Notes: generated by a model not told the origin, from the letters alone. A DNA stretch of 64,000 nt from an uncultured Granulosicoccaceae bacterium (GCA_937981955.1 CALJNA010000031.1:18865-82864), one strand, 5' to 3'. Shown: positions 36,623 to 46,360, counted from the stretch's first letter. Translations and numbers: made by a program.

Positions 36623-38650
36623 ATGAGCCGAAAGATTCTGGTCACCAGCGCCCTGCCGTATGCCAATGGCGATTTACACATCGGACACCTGTTGGAGTAC
36701 ATCCAGACCGATATCTGGGTGCGCTACCAGCGACTGATGGGTAATCAGTGCCAGTGGGTATGGGCTGATGATGCTCACGGCACGCCGATCATGCTCAAGG
36801 CACAGCAGGAAGGCATAACGCCCGAAGAGCTGATTAAACGAGTTAAAGCATCCCATGAAAAAGACATCGCCGGATTTCTGCTCTCGCCTGATAATTTCCA
36901 CACCACGCACTCTGAGGAAAATCGCGAAATGTCCGAGCTTGTTTACAAGAAGCTCGACAGCGCGGGGCTCATTGTTCGCAAAACCATCAAGCAACTCTAC
37001 GATGCAAAGGAAAATATGTTTCTGCCAGACCGCTACGTTAAGGGGGTATGCCCTAACTGTGGCACAGCAGATCAATACGGTGATAACTGCGAATCGTGCA
37101 GTGCAACCTACGATGCTACCGAATTAAAAGATCCGATTTCGCAAATCTCTGGCACCGCGCCGGAGCTGCGAGATTCAGAACAGCACTTTTTCGCTCTCAG
37201 CGAATTCAGCGACATGTTGAAGCAATGGACAGCCGGTCCTGCCGTACAAGACGAAGTGGGTAACAAACTACGAGAGTGGCTCGACAGCGGATTACAGAAT
37301 TGGGATATATCGCGTAACGCACCTTACTTCGGTTTTGAAATACCGAATGCGCCGGGAAAATATTTTTACGTCTGGCTCGATGCACCGATCGGTTATATAG
37401 GCAGCCATAAACATTTGGCCAAACGCACGGGTGAAGATTATGAAGACACCTGGAAATCAGATTCCGATGTTGAGCTGTACCACTTTATCGGAAAAGACAT
37501 TATCAACTTCCACTGTCTGTTCTGGCCTGCCATGCTTCAAGGTGCAGGTTATCGCAAACCAACCGGTGTGTTTTGTCATGGCTTCTTAATGCTTGATGAT
37601 GCCAAAATGTCAAAGTCACGTGGTACGTTCGTTTCCGCTGCCACCTGGCTTGAACATCTTGAACCGGAATATTTGCGGTACTACTTCGCGTGCAAACTAA
37701 ACAGCAGTGTCACGGATCTGAATCTGAACCTTGACGACTTCGTTACGCGCGTAAATGCCGATCTGGTCGGCAAAGTGGTTAACATTGCCAGTCGATGTGC
37801 CGGATTTATAACCAAACAGTTTGATGGCATGCTCAGCACCGAGTACCCAGCCGCGTTAATCGACGACTACGACAATCTTGTCAGCGCAAAATCCATTATT
37901 TGTGAACATTATGAGCAGCGTGAATTTGGCAAAGCCATGCGCGAAATCATGTTGCTGGCAGAACATGCCAACACCTACATTAATGATGCTGAACCCTGGG
38001 TGAAAATCAAGGAAGAAGCAAACCGCGATGAGGTGCAGGCCATATGCACTGTCGGGCTTAACTACTTTCGCATCATCATGACTTACCTCAGCCCTGTTGT
38101 TCCTCAGTTAGCGCAAAAAACAGAACAGTTTCTGAACACAGAGCTTACGATGGCGGCGCTCGAATCGCCATTGGTCAATCACAAGATAGAAAAATTCAAA
38201 CCGCTAATGACGCGCATTGAAACATCGCAGGTAGAAAAGCTCATGGCAGCAACAGAAAAACAGAACGCGAGCATAGCAAACAAGGCCGTGCCCGCAAACG
38301 CTGCATCTTTCGACGCAATCAAACCGGAAATTGATATCAGCGATTTTGAAAAGATCGACTTACGCGTTGCAATAATTGTCAACGCTCAGCCGGTTGAGGG
38401 TGCTGACAAACTGATTGAGCTTACATTAGACATCGGCCTGGAGACTCGGACTGTTTTTGCCGGAATCAAAGCCGCATACGAACCAGCAGACCTTGTTGGC
38501 AGACAAACCATTATGGTGGCCAACCTGAAACCAAGAAAGATGCGCTTCGGGTTGTCATCGGGCATGGTGTTGGCGGCAGGTCCGGGCGGCAAGGATTTGT
38601 TTATTCTATCCCCAGACGATGGTGCATATGCGGGTATGCGAGCCAAGTAG
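36623..38650 (+). CDS. metG: Methionyl-tRNA synthetase
   Basis: 675 residues. TSALPYANGDLHIGHLLEYI has the HIGH-type motif. The zinc knuckle is GVCPNCG with CESCSA. AKMSKSRGTF is the KMSKS loop. Residues about 570-675 form the C-terminal tRNA-binding (EMAP/Arc1p-like) dimerisation domain (IDLRVAIIVNAQPVEGADKL, ending GMRAK). The E. coli-type length is complete. It directly precedes the rsx operon, 27 bases away. Confidence 0.97.
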   Translation: MSRKILVTSALPYANGDLHIGHLLEYIQTDIWVRYQRLMGNQCQWVWADDAHGTPIMLKAQQEGITPEELIKRVKASHEKDIAGFLLSPDNFHTTHSEENREMSELVYKKLDSAGLIVRKTIKQLYDAKENMFLPDRYVKGVCPNCGTADQYGDNCESCSATYDATELKDPISQISGTAPELRDSEQHFFALSEFSDMLKQWTAGPAVQDEVGNKLREWLDSGLQNWDISRNAPYFGFEIPNAPGKYFYVWLDAPIGYIGSHKHLAKRTGEDYEDTWKSDSDVELYHFIGKDIINFHCLFWPAMLQGAGYRKPTGVFCHGFLMLDDAKMSKSRGTFVSAATWLEHLEPEYLRYYFACKLNSSVTDLNLNLDDFVTRVNADLVGKVVNIASRCAGFITKQFDGMLSTEYPAALIDDYDNLVSAKSIICEHYEQREFGKAMREIMLLAEHANTYINDAEPWVKIKEEANRDEVQAICTVGLNYFRIIMTYLSPVVPQLAQKTEQFLNTELTMAALESPLVNHKIEKFKPLMTRIETSQVEKLMAATEKQNASIANKAVPANAASFDAIKPEIDISDFEKIDLRVAIIVNAQPVEGADKLIELTLDIGLETRTVFAGIKAAYEPADLVGRQTIMVANLKPRKMRFGLSSGMVLAAGPGGKDLFILSPDDGAYAGMRAK

Positions 38651-38677
38651 TGCACTCCCGCGTGACCAAGCACTGCT

Positions 38678-39253
38678 ATGAATGAGTGGGCACTTATTCT
38701 GCTGACCACTGTGCTGGTCAACAACTTTGTGTTAACGCAGTTTCTCGGCTTGTGTCCGTTTATGGGTGTGTCTCGTACGCTCGAAAGTGCATTGGGTATG
38801 GGTATGGCCACAAGCTTCGTGCTTACGCTTGCATCGGCGTTGAGTTACATAATCAATCAATGGTTACTGGTGCCATTTGAGCTCGGCTACTTGCGGACGA
38901 TCAGTTTTATTTTGATAATTGCGCTTGTAGTGCAATTCACCGAAATCATCATTCGTCAGCGCAGCCCCATGCTACACAGAGTACTGGGTTTGTATCTTCC
39001 ACTCATTACCACCAATTGCGCCGTGCTGGGCGTGGCCTTACTCAGTGCGCGTCAGCACGACTCATTAATTGAAGCTGTGGTTTTTGGCTTTGGTGCAGCA
39101 GCTGGTTTTACGCTGGTGCTCATCTTGTTCTCGCTGCTTCGTCAACGCCTGGCCGGGGCTAATGTGCCACCTGCGTTCAAGGGTAATGCTATTGGACTGA
39201 TTACCGCAGGCATTATGTCACTGGCTTTTATGGGATTCACGGGTTTGGCTTGA
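38678..39253 (+). CDS. rsxA: Electron transport complex subunit RsxA/RnfA
   Basis: 191 residues, six membrane helices. [18 protein letters not shown] and [15 protein letters not shown] are the conserved helical motifs; the two cysteines are those proposed to hold an iron-sulfur cluster at the RnfA/RnfE interface. It opens the rsxABCDGE operon, an ion-pumping ferredoxin:NAD+ oxidoreductase family complex. Its stop overlaps the rsxB start. Confidence 0.96.
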   Translation: MNEWALILLTTVLVNNFVLTQFLGLCPFMGVSRTLESALGMGMATSFVLTLASALSYIINQWLLVPFELGYLRTISFILIIALVVQFTEIIIRQRSPMLHRVLGLYLPLITTNCAVLGVALLSARQHDSLIEAVVFGFGAAAGFTLVLILFSLLRQRLAGANVPPAFKGNAIGLITAGIMSLAFMGFTGLA

Positions 39254-39807
39254 ACACAATGAGCTTTGTCATTCCTTTTTTGCTGGTTGTATTTGCTTTG
39301 ATTGCAACAGGTGCATTGCTCGCTCGATTATCACGCACCAACACAAGTACAGACAAAAACAATACATCGGCAATGATAGAACAGGTGAATGCTGTGCTGC
39401 CGCAAACGCAGTGTGCGCAATGTGGCTACCCTGGCTGTCGACCATATGCCAGCGCCATCATTGAACAGAACGAACAGATAAACCGATGCCCTCCGGGTGG
39501 TGATAAGACGATTACGGACTTGTCAAACTTATTGGGCACACCAGTAATACCACTGAACAATGAATGTGGTGTTGTTAAGCCGCCACTGGTTGCAATTATT
39601 GATGAGTCGGTGTGTATCGGTTGCACGCTCTGCATACAAGCTTGCCCGGTGGATGCCATTGTTGGTGCATCAAAACTGATGCACACGGTTATCCAAAATG
39701 AGTGTACGGGTTGTGAATTATGCTTACCGCCTTGCCCTGTCGACTGTATTGAGTTACTGACACCACAACAAACCGCAGCCGACTGGCAATGGCCGCGTCC
39801 TGCGTAA
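39250..39807 (+). CDS. rsxB: Electron transport complex subunit RsxB/RnfB
   Basis: 185 residues. The TTG at 39250 overlaps the rsxA stop (TTGA); the ATG at 39259 is the alternative. An N-terminal membrane helix is followed by a [4Fe-4S] domain ([15 protein letters not shown] and a later CPPGG) and two ferredoxin clusters, [16 protein letters not shown] and [16 protein letters not shown]. It carries electrons into the complex from soluble donors. Confidence 0.96.
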   Translation: MNTMSFVIPFLLVVFALIATGALLARLSRTNTSTDKNNTSAMIEQVNAVLPQTQCAQCGYPGCRPYASAIIEQNEQINRCPPGGDKTITDLSNLLGTPVIPLNNECGVVKPPLVAIIDESVCIGCTLCIQACPVDAIVGASKLMHTVIQNECTGCELCLPPCPVDCIELLTPQQTAADWQWPRPA

Positions 39808-39817
39808 CATTGGCGAC

Positions 39818-41404
39818 GTGAACACTTTACTCAACACACTCGCAACGCGCTTAGGTTTCCACAACCAACAACCGCCCTTCTCTTTTCATGGCGGATTGCC
39901 ACTGAACCCGAATAAACGGGCACTGGGTGAGAGTATTGTTGAACCCCCACTACCACCCTACTTGATTATTCCGCTTATTAACTATGCAAAGCAGTCACTG
40001 ACGCCAACCGTTGCAGTGGGTGACTCGGTACGACGTGGTCAGTTACTGGCAGCAGGTGTTGTTGCACCAACATCCGGCAAAATTAAAGCGATTAAGCCAC
40101 ATGCCACAATCCACCCGGATACACTAGCTGTCAACGCTATTGTTCTGCACTGCGATGGCGAAGATAAGCGCGGCAACCCGAGCGCATCAGATAACCCACA
40201 AGAGCTCGGCGGCGCCAGCGATAATCTGAGCAGGCTGATCAAACTACGTTCATCTGGCAAACAATCTCAGATGCAACAACTGGTTGATCAGTTTGCGTTG
40301 TCAGGTTTAGGTGGTGCGGGATTCCCTACAGCTGAAAAGTTACTGGGAAATACCACACCTGTTAAAACTTTGATTATCAACGCCGCCGAATGTGAACCGG
40401 AAATTTCGTGCGATGAAGCATTGATACAAAGCGATGCGATTGATATTGTCAAAGGCATTGACGCTGCAGTCCAATTATCACAATGCGATCAGTGCATAGT
40501 GGCTATTGAAGATTCCAAGCCTGCAGCCATTGAAAATTTGCAAAGTGCACTAAAAGACAAGCCCACAGCCGCACAACTGATGATCATTCCAACTCGCTAC
40601 CCCACCGGAGCTGAGAGTCCCCTAATTGAGTGCGTAACCGGCAAATACATCCCTCACAATCAAAAACCAACCGACCATGGTGTTGTCTGCATTAATATCG
40701 CAACAGCTTTAGCGTTGTGGCATGCACTTGACAATGCACCGCTCGACTCTCGTGTGTTATCGCTCGGTGGCCAATCCATGCCAAACCCTTGCAATGTGCG
40801 CGTACGGTTTGGCACAACAGTCAATTTTATTTTACACAGCACGGGAAACAACTCGGTTGTTAACGATCATCGTATTCGCGCGGGCGGACCACTCAGCGGA
40901 TTCGATCTACAAAATCTCTCGGTACCCATAACGGCGCACACCAACTGCATTCTTGCCGAACCAAGGGTTGAAATCACTGATGCACAAGCCTGTATACGCT
41001 GTGGTCAATGCGCTGATGTGTGCCCAGCCAGACTATTGCCTCAACAACTGCACTGGCATGCAATGGCGGATGATTTGAACGGCTGTAAGCAGTTTCAGCT
41101 TGATGCATGTATCGAGTGTGGGTGTTGTGATCTGGTTTGCCCATCATCTATCAAACTGACGGAAACTTTTCGATACGCAAAATCTCAAGCGCGTTTTAGA
41201 GACACTTTAGAACTAAAGGCTGTCGCTGCCGAGCAGCGTTTTACTGAAAGAGAACATCGACTGGAACAACGGGCGTTGGCAAGAAAGCGTGCCATTGAAG
41301 AACGCAAGAAAACCATTCAATCCAGCAGCGAACCTGATCGTGAAGAAATTAAAGCAGCGCTGGCCAGGGCACGCGCAAAGCGTCAGCCAAAGCAATCCAG
41401 ATGA
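39818..41404 (+). CDS. rsxC: Electron transport complex subunit RsxC/RnfC
   Basis: 528 residues with a GTG start. It is the NADH/FMN-binding peripheral subunit: GLGGAGFPTAEKL, INAAECEPEISCDEAL and PTRYPTGAE, followed by two ferredoxin clusters, CIRCGQCADVCPA and CIECGCCDLVCPS. The C-terminal tail is a short alanine/arginine/lysine/glutamate helix, far shorter than the long repetitive tail of E. coli RsxC. Its stop overlaps rsxD (ATGA). Confidence 0.96.
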   Translation: MNTLLNTLATRLGFHNQQPPFSFHGGLPLNPNKRALGESIVEPPLPPYLIIPLINYAKQSLTPTVAVGDSVRRGQLLAAGVVAPTSGKIKAIKPHATIHPDTLAVNAIVLHCDGEDKRGNPSASDNPQELGGASDNLSRLIKLRSSGKQSQMQQLVDQFALSGLGGAGFPTAEKLLGNTTPVKTLIINAAECEPEISCDEALIQSDAIDIVKGIDAAVQLSQCDQCIVAIEDSKPAAIENLQSALKDKPTAAQLMIIPTRYPTGAESPLIECVTGKYIPHNQKPTDHGVVCINIATALALWHALDNAPLDSRVLSLGGQSMPNPCNVRVRFGTTVNFILHSTGNNSVVNDHRIRAGGPLSGFDLQNLSVPITAHTNCILAEPRVEITDAQACIRCGQCADVCPARLLPQQLHWHAMADDLNGCKQFQLDACIECGCCDLVCPSSIKLTETFRYAKSQARFRDTLELKAVAAEQRFTEREHRLEQRALARKRAIEERKKTIQSSSEPDREEIKAALARARAKRQPKQSR

Positions 41405-42408
41405 CACGGATTATTCTCGACAAACAAGCTGTTACTGCACCCACCAGAAACACATCCAACATCATGCTGTTGGTGCTTGCTGCGCTAGTGCCCGGCATCG
41501 CTGTTTATTCATATGTAATTAGCCCGATAGTAGTGATTAATGCACTGGTGGCTATGTTTAGCGCCGTGGTGTTTGAACTACTGGCGGTCAAGTTAAGAGG
41601 AGCCAGGGGCTGGCCCGCAGTACAAGATGGCAGTATTACCGTCGCAGCGGTATTACTTGCACTGGCGGTACCGCCAGGCTTGCCGTTTTGGCAGCTGCTA
41701 GTGGGTGTGTTCATCATGGTGATGTTAGGCAAACAGGTGTATGGAGGGCTTGGCAATAATCCGTTTAATCCTGCTATGGTCGGATACGCCGCTTTGATGA
41801 TTTCGTTTCCGCAAAACATGACACTGTGGTTCGCGCCGGGTGAATTACATAGTGCCGGGTTTGTATCCTTGATAGAAGCCAAATTGGGTATGGGGCAAAC
41901 GGATATTGGCTCAAACAAGGTTTGGGATGGCGTCACTGCTGCAACACCACTGGAGCAAGTACGCGTGTGGCGTTTACAATCGCTTGATGATAATGGCAAT
42001 AGCACTGCACTAAGTCTGGCATTCTCAGCATCTGGCTGGTTATGGATTAATCTGGCTTTTCTTCTCGGTGGATTATTTTTACTGTATAAAAAAGTTATTC
42101 AATGGCATATTCCTGTAGCAGTTGTTACAAGCTTCACTCTGCTGACTCTGCTACTGGGGCAAAGCCAGATTCCCCTTTATCAATTGGTGTTTTCCGGTGC
42201 ACTAATACTCGGGGCTTTTTTTATTGCAACCGACCCGGTAACCGCCGCCGCAAGTAATCGAGGCAGGTTGATTTTCGGTTCGGGTGTCGGCGCGCTGACT
42301 TTTACAATCCGGGAATTTGGTGGTTATCCTGAGGGAATTGCATTTGCCATACTGTTAATGAATCTTTGTGTGCCCTTGATTGACTATCTCGACCGCCGCC
42401 CTGACTAA
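41401..42408 (+). CDS. rsxD: Electron transport complex subunit RsxD/RnfD
   Basis: 335 residues with about ten membrane helices, NqrB/RnfD family. LGNNPFNPAMVGYA and IATDPVTAAASNRGRLIFG are conserved. The covalent FMN site is normally DGVSGAT; here it reads DGVTAAT (41926-41946), so the acceptor threonine is kept but S-G has become T-A. It starts with a 4-base overlap with rsxC. Confidence 0.95.
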   Translation: MTRIILDKQAVTAPTRNTSNIMLLVLAALVPGIAVYSYVISPIVVINALVAMFSAVVFELLAVKLRGARGWPAVQDGSITVAAVLLALAVPPGLPFWQLLVGVFIMVMLGKQVYGGLGNNPFNPAMVGYAALMISFPQNMTLWFAPGELHSAGFVSLIEAKLGMGQTDIGSNKVWDGVTAATPLEQVRVWRLQSLDDNGNSTALSLAFSASGWLWINLAFLLGGLFLLYKKVIQWHIPVAVVTSFTLLTLLLGQSQIPLYQLVFSGALILGAFFIATDPVTAAASNRGRLIFGSGVGALTFTIREFGGYPEGIAFAILLMNLCVPLIDYLDRRPD

Positions 42409-42412
42409 CACC

Positions 42413-43039
42413 ATGAACAAGGAAGAACTCAAAAACGGTCTTATTCTTGGCAGTGGCGCCGTCATCGCGCTACTCGTTATTATTTTCGTTTTTCTGTTTA
42501 CAAAGCCACATATAGATAAAACAAATCAACAGCAACTATCAGAACATCTAGCGGAACTGCTGACTCCGGGCAGTTATAACAATAATCCGGCAAGCGACAG
42601 TATCATGCTGTCCCACCCCGCGTTAGGCAGTGATCGGGCTCTTCCAGTTTATCGCGCAATGCAGAACAACAAACCCGTTGCTGCTGTCATAACAGCCATT
42701 GCACCTGACGGATACAACGGTGATATCAATCTACTGATCGGCATCAGTGTCGAAGGCGAGGTATTGGCAGTAAGGGTCACTGGTCATCGGGAGACACCGG
42801 GACTTGGAGACGATATCGACAAACGTAAATCTAACTGGATTCACTCTTTTAATGGCTTACCAGCGCGTCTGATGCAAGCAAAGGATTGGCAAGTCAAGAA
42901 AGATGGCGGACAGTTCGACCAGTTCACCGGAGCCACCATTACGCCACGTGCGGTCATACAATCAGTTTATAAAGTGGCACAATGGTATCTGGACAACCAA
43001 CAGAGCGTGTACAGGCAAAGCGGAGATACGGCCAAATAG
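42413..43039 (+). CDS. rsxG: Electron transport complex subunit RsxG/RnfG
   Basis: About 208 residues from the ATG at 42413 (MNKEELKNGLIL); the frame opens 33 bases earlier inside rsxD. One N-terminal membrane helix precedes a periplasmic FMN-binding domain. GHRETPGLGDDID and the flavin attachment motif QFTGATITPRAV, with its acceptor threonine, are intact. ApbE, which attaches the FMN, is not in the window. Confidence 0.95.
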   Translation: MNKEELKNGLILGSGAVIALLVIIFVFLFTKPHIDKTNQQQLSEHLAELLTPGSYNNNPASDSIMLSHPALGSDRALPVYRAMQNNKPVAAVITAIAPDGYNGDINLLIGISVEGEVLAVRVTGHRETPGLGDDIDKRKSNWIHSFNGLPARLMQAKDWQVKKDGGQFDQFTGATITPRAVIQSVYKVAQWYLDNQQSVYRQSGDTAK

Positions 43040-43040
43040 A

Positions 43041-43775
43041 ATGACAAACATCGTGACCGACAAAACGATAGAAGATAAAACAGCTTATTCGCGACTGATT
43101 AAAGACGGTCTGTGGGTCGAAAATCCTGGTCTGGTTAAACTGCTCGGCCTGTGCCCGTTGCTTGCTGTCAGCAACACAACCATTAATGGTTTAGCGCTTG
43201 GTCTTGCCACAATCCTCACACTGCTGGTCTCGAACACATTGGTATCTGTGTTTCGTTCAATCATCAAACCAGCCATTCGCATACCACTGTATGTATTGCT
43301 GATTGCTTCCACGGTTTCTGTTATCGAATTACTAATGCAGGCATGGCTACCCGAATTGTTTATTACGCTTGGGATTTTTCTGCCGCTCATAGTAACTAAC
43401 TGCCTTATCCTTGGGAGGGCGGAAAGCTATGCTTCGAGAGAAACGGTAAAGTTTGCCGCAACTGACGCAATCGCAATGGGTCTGGGCTTTCTTGCGGTAC
43501 TGGTTTTGTTGGGTGCGGTGCGCGAATTCATTGGCCAGGGAAGTGTTTTGGCAGACAGTGCTTTTTTGTTTGGCGAATCGGCACGCACACTGACAATACA
43601 GGTATTCGATGCTCGACATGGCTTACTGTTGGCCCTGCTTCCACCCGGGGCATTTATCGGTCTGGGATTACTATTAGCTCTAAAAAACATGATTGATCAG
43701 TCAACGACTGCAAAGCAGGTTATGCCGCTAGTTGAGCATCAATCCGCCCACACGGCAAAAGAAGGAACCAGCTGA
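43041..43775 (+). CDS. rsxE: Electron transport complex subunit RsxE/RnfE
   Basis: 244 residues from the ATG at 43041, one base after the rsxG stop; a longer frame from 42903 is a shadow. Six membrane helices, paralogous to RsxA: WVENPGLVKLLGLCPLLAVS, LPLIVTNCLILGRAE and GAVREFIGQGSVL. The last core gene of the operon. Confidence 0.95.
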   Translation: MTNIVTDKTIEDKTAYSRLIKDGLWVENPGLVKLLGLCPLLAVSNTTINGLALGLATILTLLVSNTLVSVFRSIIKPAIRIPLYVLLIASTVSVIELLMQAWLPELFITLGIFLPLIVTNCLILGRAESYASRETVKFAATDAIAMGLGFLAVLVLLGAVREFIGQGSVLADSAFLFGESARTLTIQVFDARHGLLLALLPPGAFIGLGLLLALKNMIDQSTTAKQVMPLVEHQSAHTAKEGTS

Positions 43776-43777
43776 TC

Positions 43778-44203
43778 ATGATCTTTACGCAAGATAGAAC
43801 TCGCATGCGGGAAATGTTCTTCAGCGCGTGGAAAAAGCACTTGGATAACGAGACGCTCGAGCCGATGGAGAAACAAATTGTATCGCTGCTGAGAGATCAT
43901 CCCGAGTATCACGGACTTATCGAAAACCCGGATGCTATCGACAAAGATTTCACACCGGAGCACGGTGAGCTAAATCCATTCTTGCATCTGAGCTTGCACC
44001 TGGCGTTACGCGAACAGGTCGGAACTGATCGGCCAAAAGGCATTGCCGCAGTAACTCGATCGCTATTAATGAAACACGGCGACGGGCACACCGTTGAGCA
44101 TTTAATGATTGAATGTCTTGGTGAATTTTTATGGGATGCTCAACGGGCTCAACGTGAGCCCGACGAACTTGCTTATCTGGAAAAACTCAAACTGTTAATC
44201 TAG
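43778..44203 (+). CDS. DUF1841 family protein
   Basis: 141 residues, cytoplasmic and mostly helical: MIFTQDRTRMREMFFSAW, ELNPFLHLSLHLALREQV, and a His/Glu-rich segment HGDGHTVEHLMIECLGEFLWDAQR. These blocks match DUF1841, a family of unknown function in gamma- and betaproteobacteria. It begins 2 bases after rsxE, so it is co-transcribed with the Rsx operon, at the place where nth is often found. Confidence 0.9.
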   Translation: MIFTQDRTRMREMFFSAWKKHLDNETLEPMEKQIVSLLRDHPEYHGLIENPDAIDKDFTPEHGELNPFLHLSLHLALREQVGTDRPKGIAAVTRSLLMKHGDGHTVEHLMIECLGEFLWDAQRAQREPDELAYLEKLKLLI

Positions 44204-44232
44204 GTTTAATATTAGTCTTGAATGGCTTGCAC

Positions 44233-44748
44233 TTAGCAATCAGGCATAGAGACAAGCGCTTTTGCATCGCTGCCAAACAGAGCATTGGAGGGCGCACTGC
44301 CATTCAAGCTGATCTCCACTGCACCACCTTGAATTTCTGCACGTGATACGCGAATGTTCCCGAGTTCGCTGTTCTGCAATGTGTCATCAACATCGATCGT
44401 AAAACTGACTGACTTGCTCGGCGCTAACTGATCTATCGCCAAATCGAGAGAGGTCTGCCCATCTTGTACCCGTTCAGCTCCAATCAATGTGATTTTGCCA
44501 TCGCTTGTTTCAAACGGCTGGAATACTTCCACACCTTCCCCAGCAGCAGTCGTATCGAAAATCAACTTGCCCTGGCTTTTACGCAGATCAATCTTGACAA
44601 CCAGGCTCTGCAACAGGCACTCACCTGCATTGCTGATTACAAACCTGTCTTTTGGCGCACCTTCCATAAAGGTGATCGACACATTTGCATTGGTAGTGTG
44701 CGAGAAGCTGGCTACCAGGGCGAAAAGAAAGAAGCTGGTTTTAGTCAT
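44233..44748 (-). CDS. Secreted beta-rich protein of unknown function
   Basis: 171 residues with a signal peptide (1-21, ending TTNA). The mature chain starts VSITFMEGAPKDRFVISNAG, with a cysteine in ECLLQSLVV and another at the C-terminal end (MPDC), a possible disulfide. LIFDTTAAGEGVEVFQPF is a striking block. From memory, similar sequences are annotated as aggregation-factor-core-like in some marine proteobacteria, but I cannot confirm it. Convergent with the DUF1841 gene. Confidence 0.82.
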   Translation of the reverse strand: MTKTSFFLFALVASFSHTTNANVSITFMEGAPKDRFVISNAGECLLQSLVVKIDLRKSQGKLIFDTTAAGEGVEVFQPFETSDGKITLIGAERVQDGQTSLDLAIDQLAPSKSVSFTIDVDDTLQNSELGNIRVSRAEIQGGAVEISLNGSAPSNALFGSDAKALVSMPDC

Positions 44749-44896
44749 AACAAGTCCGTAAGCGTTTAACTGAGCTTTTATAAATGATAAGCCAAAGAGG
44801 AAAAAATTGGCTTGGTATGGACTAGTACGAACTAACCAACACAGTGGATTTATTCGAAAATACTGGCAATATCAGTGATATGCCAACAGCGAAAAC

Positions 44897-44924
44897 AAAA
44901 AAGGCGTCCGAAGACGCCTTTTTT
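44897..44924. terminator. Bidirectional terminator, strongest for the repeat-protein gene
   Basis: AAAAAAGGCGTC, CGAA, GACGCCTTTTTT: a 12-base stem with flanking A and T runs, effective on both strands. It lies 20 bases after the stop of the minus-strand peptidoglycan-binding gene. Confidence 0.9.
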
Positions 44925-44944
44925 GTTGTTATGGCATGTTGAAA

Positions 44945-46360
44945 CTAGAGTTCAACACCTAGCGCCTTGATGGATTCCATCGTTACACCACCTTCGGCCA
45001 GCTTGTTCTTCTGCTGATACTTCTCTAGTGCCGTTAGCGTGCTTTGACCCAATACACCGTCGATCGTACCGGGTGAAAAGCCTTCATCTTTCAGTGCAGT
45101 TTGAATGCGACTAATGATATCGCCATTGGTGTTGGTTTCACAAAGCACCGCTTGCCATTCAAAGCGAGAGTCTTCAACTTTTACGCGACGTTCAACCTTG
45201 CTGTTTACACCCGGAACCGGAATCTTCACGCTTCGTGCATCTGAAACCAATTCCGTTACGCTAACATTTTCGAAGGTTTCTTCAACTTTGGCTCGTTCAA
45301 AACGACCTGCTGTTTTAACAACCGTTCTTTCATACGCAATTTCTTTTGCTGGTATCGCCTGATTACACACGACTCTGCCAGTGTGAACGCCATCTGCAGC
45401 TGAACCTTTTTTCGACGTAGTCCAGGTGAAGGCACCGGGAGCTTGTGTCTGTTCTTTGTTCATGGTTTTGAACTGCGCTGCAACCGGCTCACGCTTCTCA
45501 ACAGCGTCTGCATCAAGTTTTTCGATATTGATTGTTTTATACACGGCTTTCTCAGTCACACTGGTGACCAATGGTGCAGTACCAACAATATCGACATCGA
45601 CGGTTTCATACTTCGCGGGTATATCGATACGACACATGATTTCGCCAGTAGTGTTATCGATTTTCATGATAGGGCCTTCACCCTTCTGCCAAACTGAATG
45701 TGCAGCTTCAACCAATACCCGATTCTGCTTTTTCTTGAATACCGCTGGCACTTCAATCAACCGTTTGTAAGCTGGCTTAACGAGCACACTCTCAGTACCC
45801 TTACGGTATTTTGCAGGGACGGTTGACAATTTCTCTGTCGCTTCACTGATCAGTACCTGATTAGGCACTTTCTTAATGGTCGCCTCTCGGTAGTGCTCGT
45901 ACAAGCAACTGCCTACCGGCACTTCCTCAATCTTTACACCTGCAAGGCTTAAATCGCGCTTTTCACCTTCACTGAGAGGAATTTTCCCTTTCAATGAATC
46001 ACGAACCCAACGCGTGCTGGCAGGCGCTACCAAAAATTTGTCTTTTTCCACTTCAAGCACTGGCTGTATTGCCTTAAGCGTGCTGGAAGCCTCTCTGGTT
46101 TTGACTTGCTTGCTACGGTTTTCAAATTTTGCCGGTGTAATCTGGTACCGCTCCGTTGGCTCTTTGAGCAGTACATCAACCATTTCGGTCCGGTATTTGG
46201 CCGGAACACTAACCTTCGCGTAACACTCTCCGCTTTTTGCTGGCGGCAGAATCTCGGCGACCATCGGCTTGCTTTGCGCCGACGCATCTACGGCAAAAAG
46301 ACCGCAAACCAGCATCGGAACTCCCGTAGAAATCAATCGCTTATTACCTAATTTGGCCAT
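44945..46360 (-). CDS. Secreted four-repeat protein with C-terminal peptidoglycan-binding domain
   Basis: 471 residues with a signal peptide (ending VDASAQ) and GGAGTAG as ribosome-binding site. Four degenerate units of about 85 residues each open with a cysteine and P-A-[KR]-Y-type beta segments and close near a tryptophan: units start at ECYAKVSVPAKYR, SCLYEHYREATIK, IMCRIDIPAKYET and VVCNQAIPAKEIA. Recurrent [VI]PA-[KV]-[FY] and VLV-x-PA motifs suggest beta repeats. The last 60 residues form a PG_binding_1 domain (IQTALKDEGFSPGTIDGVLG). It is divergent from the L,D-transpeptidase gene. A wall-associated structural role is inferred. Confidence 0.88.
   Translation of the reverse strand: MAKLGNKRLISTGVPMLVCGLFAVDASAQSKPMVAEILPPAKSGECYAKVSVPAKYRTEMVDVLLKEPTERYQITPAKFENRSKQVKTREASSTLKAIQPVLEVEKDKFLVAPASTRWVRDSLKGKIPLSEGEKRDLSLAGVKIEEVPVGSCLYEHYREATIKKVPNQVLISEATEKLSTVPAKYRKGTESVLVKPAYKRLIEVPAVFKKKQNRVLVEAAHSVWQKGEGPIMKIDNTTGEIMCRIDIPAKYETVDVDIVGTAPLVTSVTEKAVYKTINIEKLDADAVEKREPVAAQFKTMNKEQTQAPGAFTWTTSKKGSAADGVHTGRVVCNQAIPAKEIAYERTVVKTAGRFERAKVEETFENVSVTELVSDARSVKIPVPGVNSKVERRVKVEDSRFEWQAVLCETNTNGDIISRIQTALKDEGFSPGTIDGVLGQSTLTALEKYQQKNKLAEGGVTMESIKALGVEL

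Noticed and set aside
38678..43775. Sodium-pumping Nqr operon as the identity of the six-gene cluster
   Set aside because: Gene order A-B-C-D-G-E, the two-ferredoxin RsxB and the RsxC cluster pattern are Rnf/Rsx, not NqrA-F.
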